28,466 nucleotides of DNA from Entrophospora sp. SA101. Lineage: Eukaryota; Glomeromycota; Glomeromycetes; Entrophosporales; Entrophosporaceae. The stretch lies in the NCBI GenBank assembly GCA_958430865.1, contig CAUDNR010000549.1, forward strand, positions 1 through 28,466, read 5' to 3'. The translations under genes and the position numbers were made by a program. Positions 9,026 to 19,312 of this stretch are shown here, piece after piece; position 1 is the first letter of the stretch, and each line of letters opens with the position of its first letter. Below the pieces are notes generated by a model. It searched no databases. It was not told where the DNA came from and worked only from the letters and a program-made list of their open reading frames with translations.

Positions 9026-9075
9026 GTGAATTGAGAATTCACATAATTTCATTTTCATGTAATATACAACAGTAA

Positions 9076-9400
9076 ATGCTAAAAACGCTATATACGTTAA
9101 ACAAATTTGAAATTTATTCCTTTTTTGGCATTATGTCTGATTATGCAGGCAAAAAATCAGAGAAAATGAAACAATATACAAATCTTGAAATTTTCAAGTT
9201 TCTAATCCTTGTACTTGTGACGGATTGTATATATATATAGTACATTAACTTTATATTTTCCGTGCTCCATGCAGCGAACCAATCTCCACGCTATTAATTA
9301 TTTATACTACTGATTGTAAAGGTGTATATAGTTACTTAACATTTTATTATTATTTATAATGTTTTTGATTCATTCTATATTTATTTATTAAAAAAATTTT
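9076..9400. repeat. Arm-edge repeat family, inverted copy
   Basis: The reverse complement of this segment matches 9920-10193 in the spacer at roughly 85% (for example CTTAACATTT at 9335-9344 against AAATGTTAAG at 9971-9980), making a local inverted pair centred near 9657. It equals the right-arm copy at 19313-19638. The family has no coding capacity, and its true ends are uncertain. Confidence 0.75.
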
Positions 9401-9849
9401 ATTTTCACAACTAAATCACTAAATTGTGACTAGTTGAATATAAACAATACAATACCTAATAGTACCTATAACGATTATTATAATTTTACTAAAACTTTGT
9501 TTATTGTCATTGTTTGTTGTTATTCAAACAAAATTCGTAAATTGAATTCAATCACACGATAATAATAATAATAAATATCCATATGGGAAAAAGCGGTGAT
9601 TCGCAGATCTAATTTAGATATTAATATTAATATGCAATTTAAAAACGTGTAATTGGTACATTATAGCTGTTGTGAAAATTTGATTTTTTTTTACACAAAT
9701 TATTATCTTCCTTTTCTGCTCTGTAAAAAATTTTACGTCTCTATTATTTTCAGTATAACGAAAAAAAATCAATTTGAAAATAAAAAATCTTTATTTGAGG
9801 AACTTAAATAATAATGTAACAAATGTCCTTTAATAACAAATGTCTGAAA
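9401..9849. other. Spacer interval between two copies of the arm-edge repeat
   Basis: A+T-rich unique sequence with no gene seen. It includes an (ATA)n tract near 9560 and short TTAATA runs near 9620. Confidence 0.55.
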
Positions 9850-10262
9850 TTTTAACAAATTATTTTATTTACTATGATTCCCAATTAAGACTGCAATTTA
9901 GCCGTGCATAGATTCGTTTAGAAATTTTAGGAAAAAAAAATTTTAATAAATAAATATATAGATAATAATAAAATGTTAAGTAACTATATATGCCTTTACA
10001 ATCAATAGTATAAATAATTAATAGCGTGGAGACCGGTTCGCTACACGGAGTACGGAAATATAAAGTTGATGTACTATATACAAATACAATTCGTCACAAA
10101 TACAAAGATTAGAAACTTAAAAATTTCGAGATTTGTAGTTTCATTTTCTCTGATTGATTTTTTGTCTGCATAATCTAAACCAAAAAGGAATAAAATTTCA
10201 GAATTTATTTTACGGCGTTTTTAGCACGGATGGAATTATTAGTATTAACTATTTTTTATTTA
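9850..10262. repeat. Arm-edge repeat family, direct copy in spacer
   Basis: Aligned with 19205-19640 of the right side: both share ACAAATTATTTTATT, a GATTCCC...AATTAAG motif, GCCGTGCATAGA, AATAGCGTGGAGA and a TTTTTAGCA stretch. Small indels separate them (for example the right copy has an extra GAATCAAAAACATTAT). The 3' tail TATTAACTATTTTTTATTTA also reappears near 19778. The 1,901-bp tandem duplication starts inside this copy. Confidence 0.7.
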
Positions 10263-10698
10263 AATATTAACGGTCAGAGTACATTTCCCGCCGATATATA
10301 GGAGGTTGTAAAACATAGTAACATTCTATAATCGAATGTCCTCACACCCTCGTTTGATACCCTTGCTGTGTAGCAACCACCACCAAATTTGAGATGTAAC
10401 TTTTTTATCATATGTATCTGCTTTAAGAAAATTTTTAAGGCAGGTTGTTAATAAAACCAAAAATAATCTGACCCTTAAAGCCAAATTGTGCCTTTATATT
10501 CATATACATAAAATTTTGTTTGTTGTGTCCAATTGCAAGTATAAGTAGAAATAAATGTCCAAATATTACATTATTACAGATTTTTGATCACTTAGGTATG
10601 TCTTTTATAGTAAAATCATTTATTTTAAAAGTAGATATTAAAATTTTCTTTACCTATATATATAAATAATCAGTAACGTAACTAAGGTTGCTTGCCAA

Positions 10699-10860
10699 AA
10701 CCTCTTAGTGACTGTCAAAACTTTGTCAAAACTCTAATGAACAATTAGTAAATACCTTGTCAAACCTCTGACGATTGACAAACCTCAAATGCGAAACTCT
10801 TCCAAAACTCTAATAAACATTTAATGTGTAACTCTGTTGATTGATTTCTGGAGGAGTTTC
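10699..10860. repeat. Long terminal inverted repeat, first left copy
   Basis: Begins AACCTCTTAGTGACTGTC and is the near reverse complement of 14120-14290. It is rich in the sub-motif GTCAAAACTCT. It is one of two left ends produced by the tandem duplication (the other is 12600-12761). Confidence 0.8.
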
Positions 10861-10885
10861 GCCCACAACCTTAATGGTAACATTA

Positions 10886-10958
10886 AGTATGGTATGGTTC
10901 ATGCAGATGGTATGGTATGATTTGCAAATTTTATGCAATTTATATAACATACCATACT
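10886..10958. repeat. 73-bp foldback (unit 1)
   Basis: AGTATGGTATG at 10886-10896 faces CATACCATACT at 10948-10958, with an extra TATGGTATG copy inside. A short hairpin CTTAATG/CATTAAG lies just before it. The second copy is at 12787-12859. Confidence 0.6.
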
Positions 10959-11200
10959 AACTCTATATAATAACCACTGTAAGTAAGGTATTATAATTAA
11001 TAACATATAACTTCAATGTAAAACTATAAGCAATAGTTGCAAACTAAGATAAATTTTTATTTAAAGATTTAATGACCTTAATCTTTGATGTTTTCTTTAA
11101 GAATTATATCACACAATTTATTCTCTAATTGAATTCCTTTTTCTAACAAAGAAATAAATTGCTCTTGTTTGGCTAAATTTCTGTCTCTTGTGTTCCGGTC

Positions 11201-12042
11201 ACTAAAGCTCCGAACGAATCAATGAAATTCGAGCTGATTCGAATCACCTAATTTTTAATTCAAATCAATTCGAATTGTACCCTATTCTATTCGATTTGAT
11301 TCTAACTGGTTCGAATATTAAATATATAATTTGATTCGAACTGGTTCGATTCAATTTGATTTGAACTGATTCGAGATGTTTCATTTCAACTCGATTCGAA
11401 CTAGTGATGGTGGCCGAAACTACGCTTAGTAGGCCGAATTTGCCGAAATTAATTGGCCTAAACTTTGACGAAAATAATTTTAATGGCTGAAATTGGGAGT
11501 TTTTAAAAACCGTAGATTGATTTAGATACTTATTATATGTATTGGACGAAACTACCTTTTTTTCAAAAACAGTTTCGGCTACCATCACTAAATAATATCC
11601 TTTATCAATTAAAAAATTTAAAATATACACAATCTTGGTTTAGCAGATAGTATGGGTAATTAGAAAAATTCGTTATTATTATATTCAAACCTTGTCACAG
11701 CGGACTATAATAATAATTAAATCTTATCAACGGATTTTTAAAATTTTTTGTTCACATTAACATATTGATATAAAAACATAAAATTTTTCTATGACTATAT
11801 CAAGAAATCCGTTATATTGAGAAGAATTTTATTATTTTTATCATTATTAAACCTCAATCTGTTATTATCCATTAAATTGAGGTACACTACATTGAGATTC
11901 ATTGTATTTAATATGTATGACATTAAGAAAAATTTAGGAATCCGGTTTGATTCGAATTGAATCGAATCGAGTCACAAATCAAATCGAATCGAAACAAATC
12001 ACTCTAGAATTCGATTCGATTCGATTCGTTCGGAGCCTTAGT
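11201..12042. mobile_element. CGAATTCGAT-rich inverted-repeat element (unit 1)
   Basis: The ends are ACTAAAGCTCCGAACGAATC (11201-11220) and, inverted with one mismatch, GATTCGTTCGGAGCCTTAGT (12023-12042). TA sits just outside AAGCTCCG on both sides, so a TA target is possible. Both sub-terminal regions are degenerate arrays of GATTCGAAT/GAATCGAAT words, and the middle holds a second, nested MITE. Reading frames across it are translations of repeats. The second copy is at 13102-13943. Confidence 0.75.
11402..11590. mobile_element. Nested MITE with TA target duplication (unit 1)
   Basis: AGTGATGGTGGCCGAAAC (11403) and GTTTCGGCTACCATCACT (ending 11589) are 18-bp inverted ends with one mismatch, with TA at each border, as in Tc1/mariner-type MITEs. 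It lies inside the CGAATTCGAT-rich element. The second copy is at 13303-13491, where the substitution at 13309 falls in the left end. Confidence 0.78.
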
Positions 12043-12094
12043 AATGTAACTGCCAGTCACATTACTGGTAAAGTTGTGGTGAAACAGAAACAAC

Positions 12095-13995
12095 AATTTC
12101 AGAATTTATTTTACGGCGTTTTTAGCACGGATGGAATTATTAGTATTAACTATTTTTTATTTAAATATTAACGGTCAGAGTACATTTCCCGCCGATATAT
12201 AGGAGGTTGTAAAACATAGTAACATTCTATAATCGAATGTCCTCACACCCTCGTTTGATACCCTTGCTGTGTAGCAACCACCACCAAATTTGAGATGTAA
12301 CTTCTTTATCATATGTATCTGCTTTAAGAAAATTTTTAAGGCAGGTTGTTAATAAAACCGAAAATAATCTGACCCTTAAAGCCAAATTGTGCCTTTATAT
12401 TCATATACATAAAATTTTGTTTGTTGTGTCCAATTGCAAGTATAAGTAGAAATAAATGTCCAAATATTACATTATTACAGATTTTTGATCACTTAGGTAT
12501 GTCTTTTATAGTAAAATCATTTATTTTAAAAGTAGATATTAAAATTTTCTTTACCTATATATATAAATAATCAGTAACGTAACTAAGGTTGCTTGCCAAA
12601 ACCTCTTAGTGACTGTCAAAACTTTGTCAAAACTCTAATGAACAATTAGTAAATACCTTGTCAAACCTCTGACGATTGACAAACCTCAAATGCGAAACTC
12701 TTCCAAAACTCTAATAAACATTTAATGTGTAACTCTGTTGATTGATTTCTGGAGGAGTTTCGCCCACAACCTTAATGGTAACATTAAGTATGGTATGGTT
12801 CATGCAGATGGTATGGTATGATTTGCAAATTTTATGCAATTTATATAACATACCATACTAACTCTATATAATAACCACTGTAAGTAAGGTATTATAATTA
12901 ATAACATATAACTTCAATGTAAAACTATAAGCAATAGTTGCAAACTAAGATAAATTTTTATTTAAAGATTTAATGACCTTAATCTTTGATGTTTTCTTTA
13001 AGAATTATATCACACAATTTATTCTCTAATTGAATTCCTTTTTCTAACAAAGAAATAAATTGCTCTTGTTTGGCTAAATTTCTGTCTCTTGTGTTCCGGT
13101 CACTAAAGCTCCGAACGAATCAATGAAATTCGAGCTGATTCGAATCACCTAATTTTTAATTCAAATCAATTCGAATTGTACCCTATTCTATTCGATTTGA
13201 TTCTAACTGGTTCGAATATTAAATATATAATTTGATTCGAACTGGTTCGATTCAATTTGATTTGAACTGATTCGAGATGTTTCATTTCAACTCGATTCGA
13301 ACTAGTGACGGTGGCCGAAACTACGCTTAGTAGGCCGAATTTGCCGAAATTAATTGGCCTAAACTTTGACGAAAATAATTTTAATGGCTGAAATTGGGAG
13401 TTTTTAAAAACCGTAGATTGATTTAGATACTTATTATATGTATTGGACGAAACTACCTTTTTTTCAAAAACAGTTTCGGCTACCATCACTAAATAATATC
13501 CTTTATCAATTAAAAAATTTAAAATATACACAATCTTGGTTTAGCAGATAGTATGGGTAATTAGAAAAATTCGTTATTATTATATTCAAACCTTGTCACA
13601 GCGGACTATAATAATAATTAAATCTTATCAACGGATTTTTAAAATTTTTTGTTCACATTAACATATTGATATAAAAACATAAAATTTTTCTATGACTATA
13701 TCAAGAAATCCGTTATATTGAGAAGAATTTTATTATTTTTATCATTATTAAACCTCAATCTGTTATTATCCATTAAATTGAGGTACACTACATTGAGATT
13801 CATTGTATTTAATATGTATGACATTAAGAAAAATTTAGGAATCCGGTTTGATTCGAATTGAATCGAATCGAGTCACAAATCAAATCGAATCGAAACAAAT
13901 CACTCTAGAATTCGATTCGATTCGATTCGTTCGGAGCCTTAGTAATGTAACTGCCAGTCACATTACTGGTAAAGTTGTGGTGAAACAGAAACAAC
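12095..13995. repeat. Tandem duplication unit 2 (1,901 bp)
   Basis: Second copy of 10194-12094, carrying the same four nested structures at +1,901. Its right border joins sequence leading to the matching right inverted repeat at 14120-14290, so this unit keeps the ancestral right junction while unit 1 keeps the ancestral left junction. Confidence 0.95.
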
Positions 13996-14290
13996 ATGAT
14001 GACTTGGCTCACTTTTCTGACGATAGAGCAAATCACTTTACAAACCAAAGAAGTATTTGAATTTAAAAGAAATATCGACAGAAAGTGACTTCTATACTTT
14101 TAAAATTTGCTTCTCCGGAAATCATTTGACAGAGTTTCGACAGGTTACACATTAATTGTTTATTAGATTTTCAGCAGAGTTTCGCATTTGGGGTTTTGTC
14201 AATCGTCAGAGTTTTGACAAGGTATATACTAATTGTTCATTAGAGTTTCGACAGAGTTTTGACAGAGTTTTGACAGTCACTAAGAGGTTA
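12600..14290. mobile_element. Composite inverted-repeat element about 1.7 kb with nested insertions
   Basis: Imperfect inverted repeats of roughly 160 bp at 12600-12761 and 14120-14290 (outer ends AACCTCTTAGTG and CACTAAGAGGTT) enclose the foldback, the CGAATTCGAT-rich element and its nested MITE. There is no transposase. Target duplication is not evident. The outer element is inferred to have received the other insertions and then been partly duplicated in tandem. Confidence 0.65.
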
Positions 14291-14592
14291 CGGATACATC
14301 CGAATATTTCTACTATTATGAAGTACAAACACTAAATGGACCTTATTTATTATTATTATTTATACAATAAAATCTTAGAATTGGGTGTTAAAGAAAAAAA
14401 TTTTAATATAAAATCTCTATTATTTATTTTATAAGCTATTACTTTGAAACATTAATTTAATATTTAATATTAAAAAAAAATCTATGATAATATTTTGTTG
14501 TGTCTATTTGATCCAAAGATTTAAATGTAAATTTGATGTTGAAAGCAAAATAAATTGGGAAATTGTAAATAGCATTTCACTAATTTATAAAT
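14291..14592. other. 3' flank of the kelch gene
   Basis: Non-coding A+T-rich sequence that includes the 3' untranslated region of the kelch gene on the minus strand. No other feature seen. Confidence 0.6.
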
Positions 14593-16503
14593 CTAATCAT
14601 TGTTTAATAAATAAATTTTATTAACTTTTTCTCCAGACGGGAGAATTACTTTATGAATGATTACTTTAGAATCTAATGCAAAAGTCTGATCATTGTCTTT
14701 TTTAATATTAATATTATCAAAGATATTTCTATTATCTACTATAGCTTTAGTATTATTATCTGAAATAATTTCAATATTGGTAGCATTTTTTCCATTTTTA
14801 TTTTCATTTTTATTATGAAGTTGCTGATTTAATTCTCTGTCTTTTTCATCAATATTAACAACATTATTAATTACTTCATTAGATTTATTTTTTTTTTTAT
14901 ATAAAATAAGAATAGCAATAAAAGCAATGATGAATGCACCAGATGTAACTGATCCAATAATTATAGCTAGCTTAAATTTATCATCGGCAGTTTGTTCAGT
15001 AGAAACACTAGTAGTGGTTGTAACTGTTGAAGGATCAGCACTGATGGTGGTTGGAGTTTGTTGATCAGTAATAACACTGGAGGTGGTTGTAGTTGGTTGA
15101 TTAGGAACAACACTGGTGGTGACTGGAGTTGGAGCTGGAAATGTGTCCAACCATTTATAATTATATTTGTCACCAATATCTAATATTATAATATTAGAAT
15201 AATACGCATAGGTTTTTGGGACAGTAGTATACATCCTACCTATTATTATTATTATTATAAACAAATATAAATTAAATTAAATATAAATAAATAATATATT
15301 TTATGTAAGAATTTTAAAAATGATTATTATAAGTTACCAAATGAGATTATCATGAAATCTTTATATAAAACTGAAGCATGCCCACCATGTAATTTACCAA
15401 TCAGGTCAGCAGGATAAGTAATATTTGTTGGAACAGTCCATTGAAAAGGAGATTTTGTTGTGTCTAATATTGCTATTTTGTCTGGTTGAACAGTACCACC
15501 ATATACAATTATTCTTCCATCAGGTGCTAAAAATAAATGTATATATATATATTATTTATGTATTAATTAAATAATAAAAAATGATAATTAATTTTTACCT
15601 AATACTGAAGAATGACCTAGATGTTTGGAAGGTGGATCACCAATTGTTGTCTAATATAATAGAAATAGAAATATTTATTGATTGTTATTAATTGAATTAT
15701 CAACAACCATATATAACTTACACTTTTAGACCATGAATTTTGAATAATGTTATATTGGTATATCTAAATAAATACAATAAATTATTACTCTTTTGATTTT
15801 AATAAAATGACAATAGTAAATAATAATAAATCATAACATTTACGATAGTTATATCATCTCCAAAAGAAATTATGGTTTCATCATTCAACAGATGAGAACT
15901 GAAATCATACAAACTTGTTAAAGGTGGACCAACATTACTTGGTGTTAGTGTTGTAAATATCAAATTTCTAGTATCAAATTTATATATATTTGGATCATTG
16001 TATGCTATTATATATGTGTTTCCATAATTATCTTGTGTAAATTTTGTTGTGCTAACCTTATTTAGTTGTAATTGATCATCAAGGGTCATTGGAATCCACT
16101 TATCAAATAAATTTATATTTATTGAATAAACTATGGATCCATAAGCTACAGAACCAGGTACTGCACCTCTAGACCCAGCTATAACATAAAGTGTATCATT
16201 ATTAGCTCCTCCTAATGCTAATGATGCAGCATCAAATGAAGGTATTACTGGGTTTGGAAGAATTTGTTTTATTGGTAGTGGTTTGAGTGAAAATGGTGTG
16301 GATAAATCTAGATAAATAATTTGGTCTGGTCTCTTAAAGTTATCAGAAACTCCTCCAAAAAAATAAAGTTTATCATTTAATATAAATGGAACATGATTTA
16401 CTATATTTAATAATTGACCAGAAACCAAAAAATTGAAATTATCTGATAAAAGTAAATTGAAAATTATTAGTATTAATAAAAAATGATTCATTAAAATAGC
16501 CAT
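14593..16503 (-). CDS. Kelch/galactose-oxidase-like propeller membrane protein, five exons
   Basis: Exons 16503-15844, 15763-15722, 15650-15599, 15526-15338 and 15239-14593 join in frame to 1,590 nt (529 residues). All introns start GT and end AG. Residues 1-29 are a signal peptide. About six kelch-type blades follow (LYFFGG near 50; LYVIAG near 106; NTYIIAY; TIISFGDD near 213 completed by YQYNIIQNSWSKS in exon 2; GRIIVYGG in exon 4; FMIISFGRMY across exons 4 and 5). Residues 349-402 are a Thr/Ser/Pro stalk, 405-428 a transmembrane helix followed by Lys-rich stop transfer, and 429-529 an Asn/Lys/Asp-rich cytoplasmic tail. The propeller should lie outside the cell, so a surface binding or receptor-like role is plausible. 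No catalytic residues of galactose oxidase are seen. A TATATATA run lies about 65 bases upstream. A damaged paralogue lies at 18507-19070. Confidence 0.9.
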
Positions 16504-17364
16504 TTTTTTTTGTTTTTTTTAAAAAAAAAATTACGAAAAAAAAAATTATTTAGAATACATAGTATATATATAAAGTAAAATAAAAACAAAACAATCCGCC
16601 TTTATTATATTTCTCAAAATGAATGAAATTTGTAAACATTAATATATTAACCTTGTGTTATACTGCTGTAAAAGTACACAAATTATTATTATTGTCGTTC
16701 TTGTCCTTCTCTACAAATGTGTTTTTCAATTATTTTGTTTAGATTAATATGTTAATATAATAATTCTGTTTGGATGTAGATTTTGAAGGGAAAAATAATT
16801 TTACATTCAAGAAAAAAGTTTGATTTTTATTTATACTAGATACGTAATATTAATTGGTGGAACTTGAAAAAATAGTAAAAAAGGCATAAAAAAATGAGGA
16901 TAATTACAAACAACATTTCTCATCAAAGAATTAATTTTAGCTTGGAAACCATGTCTACTTAATAATAATAAAATTTCCAGATATTTTCAAAACCGTGATT
17001 TTGCAGTATCCCCCTTTCTATTGTCCACACCCCATATATGAACGTAGTTATGAAAAAGGTCAGAGCCTATTGTAGCTTCTTGAACCAGGAAACAAAGTGA
17101 CATGGTGGAACATATAGTAATGCTATCTACATCATAGGAATAAGCCAACGTTGTTAGTATCATAAAAACAAAGTATAGTACTGCAAGATGGATCTTGATT
17201 TTGTAGTATAAATTGGAGTGCTGCAAGTTGCATTTTGGTAATTGTAAGAAAAAGATAAATTATATATATAACACCACAAACTACCAAGGTGTGATTCACT
17301 GAGAGTTTACCTCAACTCGAAAAGTAGCTTTAATTACCCATCCAGTCCTCATGGCTAATAAAGG
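16504..17364. other. Upstream region of the kelch gene
   Basis: Promoter-side, non-coding. The first 120 bases resemble the flank of the kelch pseudogene at 19071-19160, so the paralogue was copied with its upstream sequence. A minus frame at 16987-17226 begins with TTG, looks like a small hydrophobic protein but has no ATG or domain, and is not called. Confidence 0.5.
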
Positions 17365-17878
17365 ATTAGTGTTGGTCATCAAAATTGTTTGAAGAGACGA
17401 AGGTCAAAACTGAAATTAAAATTATATGTCAAGACCAAATCAAAAGTCAAAAGTCAATCGACTTATGGCGGAACCTTTTGACTTTTGCACAGTTGTGAAA
17501 CTTACCTCCATGTTCAAATATTTGGAAATTTTTTGATATAACATAATAATAATACTAATTATTGGATATTCGTAATAGAATATACTCGTGGAGTTATATC
17601 CAGATACTACCCGATTATCTGTATTAATATTAATATTAATATTAATATTAATATACCAATTTTCTCTTAATATTAATATCGCGCCATGTTTGAGCAGTAG
17701 TTATTATCTGAGTTAGAACATGCATAATACAATTTAATTTATATTACTGTAGAGTTTTGAAAGTCAAAAGGCTTTACCATAAATCGAAATTAGTTTGACT
17801 TTTGATTTAGTTTTTGAAATTTTTAATTTTAGCTTTGGCTTTCGCCTTCTTCAAGTAGCTTTGGCGACAAACACTAAT
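17365..17878. mobile_element. 514-bp inverted-repeat element with about 125-bp arms
   Basis: The left arm beginning ATTAGTGTTGGTCATCAAA and the inverted right arm ending at ACACTAAT are alignable over about 125 bases, including AAATCAAAAGTCAAA and a CCTTTTGACTTT motif. The loop carries a TTAATA microsatellite at 17622-17660. TA is present at both borders. No coding capacity: a non-autonomous element. Confidence 0.75.
17622..17660. repeat. (TTAATA)n microsatellite
   Basis: Six tandem TTAATA-type units inside the loop of the 514-bp element, with related TTAATATTAATAT shortly after. Confidence 0.85.
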
Positions 17879-17979
17879 TTTCGTTCTTTTTTAAAGACAA
17901 AAACCAAAATCACAAAATATGTATAGTTAAAGTCCGTCAAATTCCAATTAGTTATCTGTGTCTGGCTGGTTAATCATTT

Positions 17980-18205
17980 CAATTGAAGAATATATTGGAT
18001 GAGATTATTCCATTTATAAGATTATATCAACCAACTTTCGTGTCATTTTGATAAAGAAGCATATGAAGAATATCAACTTGTTGATAAATACCAGCCAAGA
18101 CTAATACTACTTAAGAAAACTATCAAATTAAAATTAAATAGATGGTTAAAATGGATATATATATATCATAAAAATATTTGGTTGGGTCTTAAGAAGCCAG
18201 AATGA
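17980..18205 (+). pseudogene. Degraded coding fragment, family not recognised
   Basis: Frame one around 17984-18055 reads ILDEIIPFIRLYQPTFV, then a shift leads into a 54-codon frame at 18041-18205 (CHFDKEAYEEYQLVDKYQPR, then Leu/Lys-rich with several Trp) ending in TGA. The join looks like one former protein with a frame change. No ATG or domain is evident. Intergenic kelch-flank sequence follows. Confidence 0.4.
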
Positions 18206-18506
18206 TTTCTATTATAAGAAACTGTGGGTTTGTTGGAATAAAAAGACAATCTTCTAAATGATTTATATAAACCAAATAATTAGTCAAAATTTTCTTTATA
18301 ATAATCAACTTTATTGTATTATTATTTTATATATAAATCTTAGATTAGTAAAGAAAAAATTAATGGTTTTTAGGGTAGTTTAATTAATATTTATCAATAA
18401 ATAAAATAAAATATATAAACAAAATATTTTAAATATTTATAATCTATGTTTTGATCTGGAAACTAAGTAAATAAAAGTCATGAATTGGAAAATTATAAAT
18501 TCACAT
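18206..18506. other. Non-coding interval
   Basis: A+T-rich sequence of about 300 bases between the coding fragment and the kelch pseudogene. Nothing recognisable. Confidence 0.6.
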
Positions 18507-19070
18507 TTAATCATTTAATATATAGGTGTTATTGATTTTTTTGCCAGATGGGTGAATTACCTTATGAGTGATTGTCTTAGAGTTTTTACGATTTAATGCA
18601 AAGTTCTGATTATTATTGTTGTTAATTATGATAATCTGATCATTTTGAATAGTTGCTTACCAAAGGTTCTGAAGTCCACTTATCAAATAAATTTATATTT
18701 ATTGAATAAACTATGGATCCATAAGCTACAGAACCAGATACTGCACCTCTAAACCCAGCTATAACATAAAGTGTATCATTATTAGCTCCTCCTAATGCTA
18801 ATGATGCAGCATCAAATGAAGGTATTACTGGGTTTGGAAGAATTTGTTTTATTGGTAGTGGTTTGAGTGAAAATGGTGTGGATAAATCTAGATAAATAAT
18901 TTGGTCTGGTCTCTTAAAGTTATCAGAAACTCCTCCAAAAAAATAAAGTTTATCATTTAATATAAATGGAACATGATTTACTATATTTAATAATTGACCA
19001 GAAACCAAAAAATTGAAATTATCAAATAAAAAGAAAATTATTAATAAAAATGATTCATTAAAACAGCCAT
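18507..19070 (-). pseudogene. Internally deleted kelch-protein pseudogene
   Basis: Paralogue of the kelch gene at 14593-16503. The ATG at 19068-19070 is followed by the same MNHF start, but small deletions in the signal-peptide region create TAA stops after about nine codons. The frame then resumes with VSGQLLNIVNHVPFI and stays nearly identical through FDKW, with Ser-to-Phe and Pro-to-Ser changes. After KWTSEPL comes a GTAAGC donor-like sequence and a deletion removing the remaining propeller, stalk and transmembrane segment. The last 30 residues resemble the tail of the intact protein (HKVIHPSGKKIN against HKVILPSGEKVN), ending TAA at 18507. High identity in the first exon shows a recent copy or gene conversion. 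Confidence 0.85.
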
Positions 19071-19312
19071 TTTTTTTTTATGAAAAAGAAATATAATTAA
19101 AATACACAGTAAATAAAAATAAATCTCCTTTATGATTTGTAAATATTAACTTTGTCTCTTAAAACAAAACAAACTATTATAGAAGTTGGAGGGTTTAAAT
19201 TTATACAAATTATTTTATTATTATGCTTCAAAATGATTACTTGCTCTGAGTGCGTAAATGTGATTCCCCAATTAAGCCTGCAATTTGGCCGTGCATAGAA
19301 ACTTCAGAAAAA
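19071..19312. other. Spacer edge between kelch pseudogene and right arm
   Basis: The first 90 bases match the upstream region of the intact kelch gene. From about 19205 the sequence belongs to the arm-edge repeat family and continues without interruption into the right arm. Confidence 0.65.

Larger units (their letters stand above)
1532..9400. repeat. Left arm of a 7.87-kb inverted duplication
   Basis: Every position x in this arm pairs with 28713-x on the opposite strand in the right arm. I checked this at many anchors: 1894/26819, 3886/24827, 5680/23033, 8781/19932, 9335/19378. No indel is needed anywhere, and an 18-base T run at about 4937-4954 has the same length in the other arm. The only mismatch I found is A at 1654 against the complement of C at 27059. 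Similarity ends on the outer side at the hAT MITE terminus (1532) and on the inner side after 9400, where ATTTTCACAAC replaces the T-run and CTGAAG of the right arm. Near identity implies a very recent event, gene conversion, or an assembly artefact. Confidence 0.97.
10194..12094. repeat. Tandem duplication unit 1 (1,901 bp)
   Basis: Bases 10194-12094 are repeated directly at 12095-13995, offset 1,901. I found three substitutions: T10403/C12304, A10459/G12360 and T11408/C13309. The junction has only one base of overlap (A12095), so it arose without long homology. The unit contains a terminal inverted repeat of a larger element, a small foldback, a CGAATTCGAT-rich element and a MITE nested in that. 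Confidence 0.95.

Noticed and set aside
8857..9042. 61-residue minus frame, mirrored at 19671-19856
   Set aside because: It runs antisense through the 3' part of the 5S rRNA gene and a foldback.
11330..11360. tRNA B-box-like GGTTCGATTC
   Set aside because: It belongs to a degenerate repeat array with many variants, with no A box at the right spacing.
11265..11630. 121-residue frame repeated at 13166-13531
   Set aside because: It crosses the CGAATTCGAT arrays and the nested MITE ends, so it is translated repeat. It does not resemble a protein domain.
16987..17226. 79-residue frame with a hydrophobic N-terminus resembling a secreted small protein
   Set aside because: The start is TTG. The first ATG lies inside the hydrophobic stretch, and no homologue or splice support is visible.
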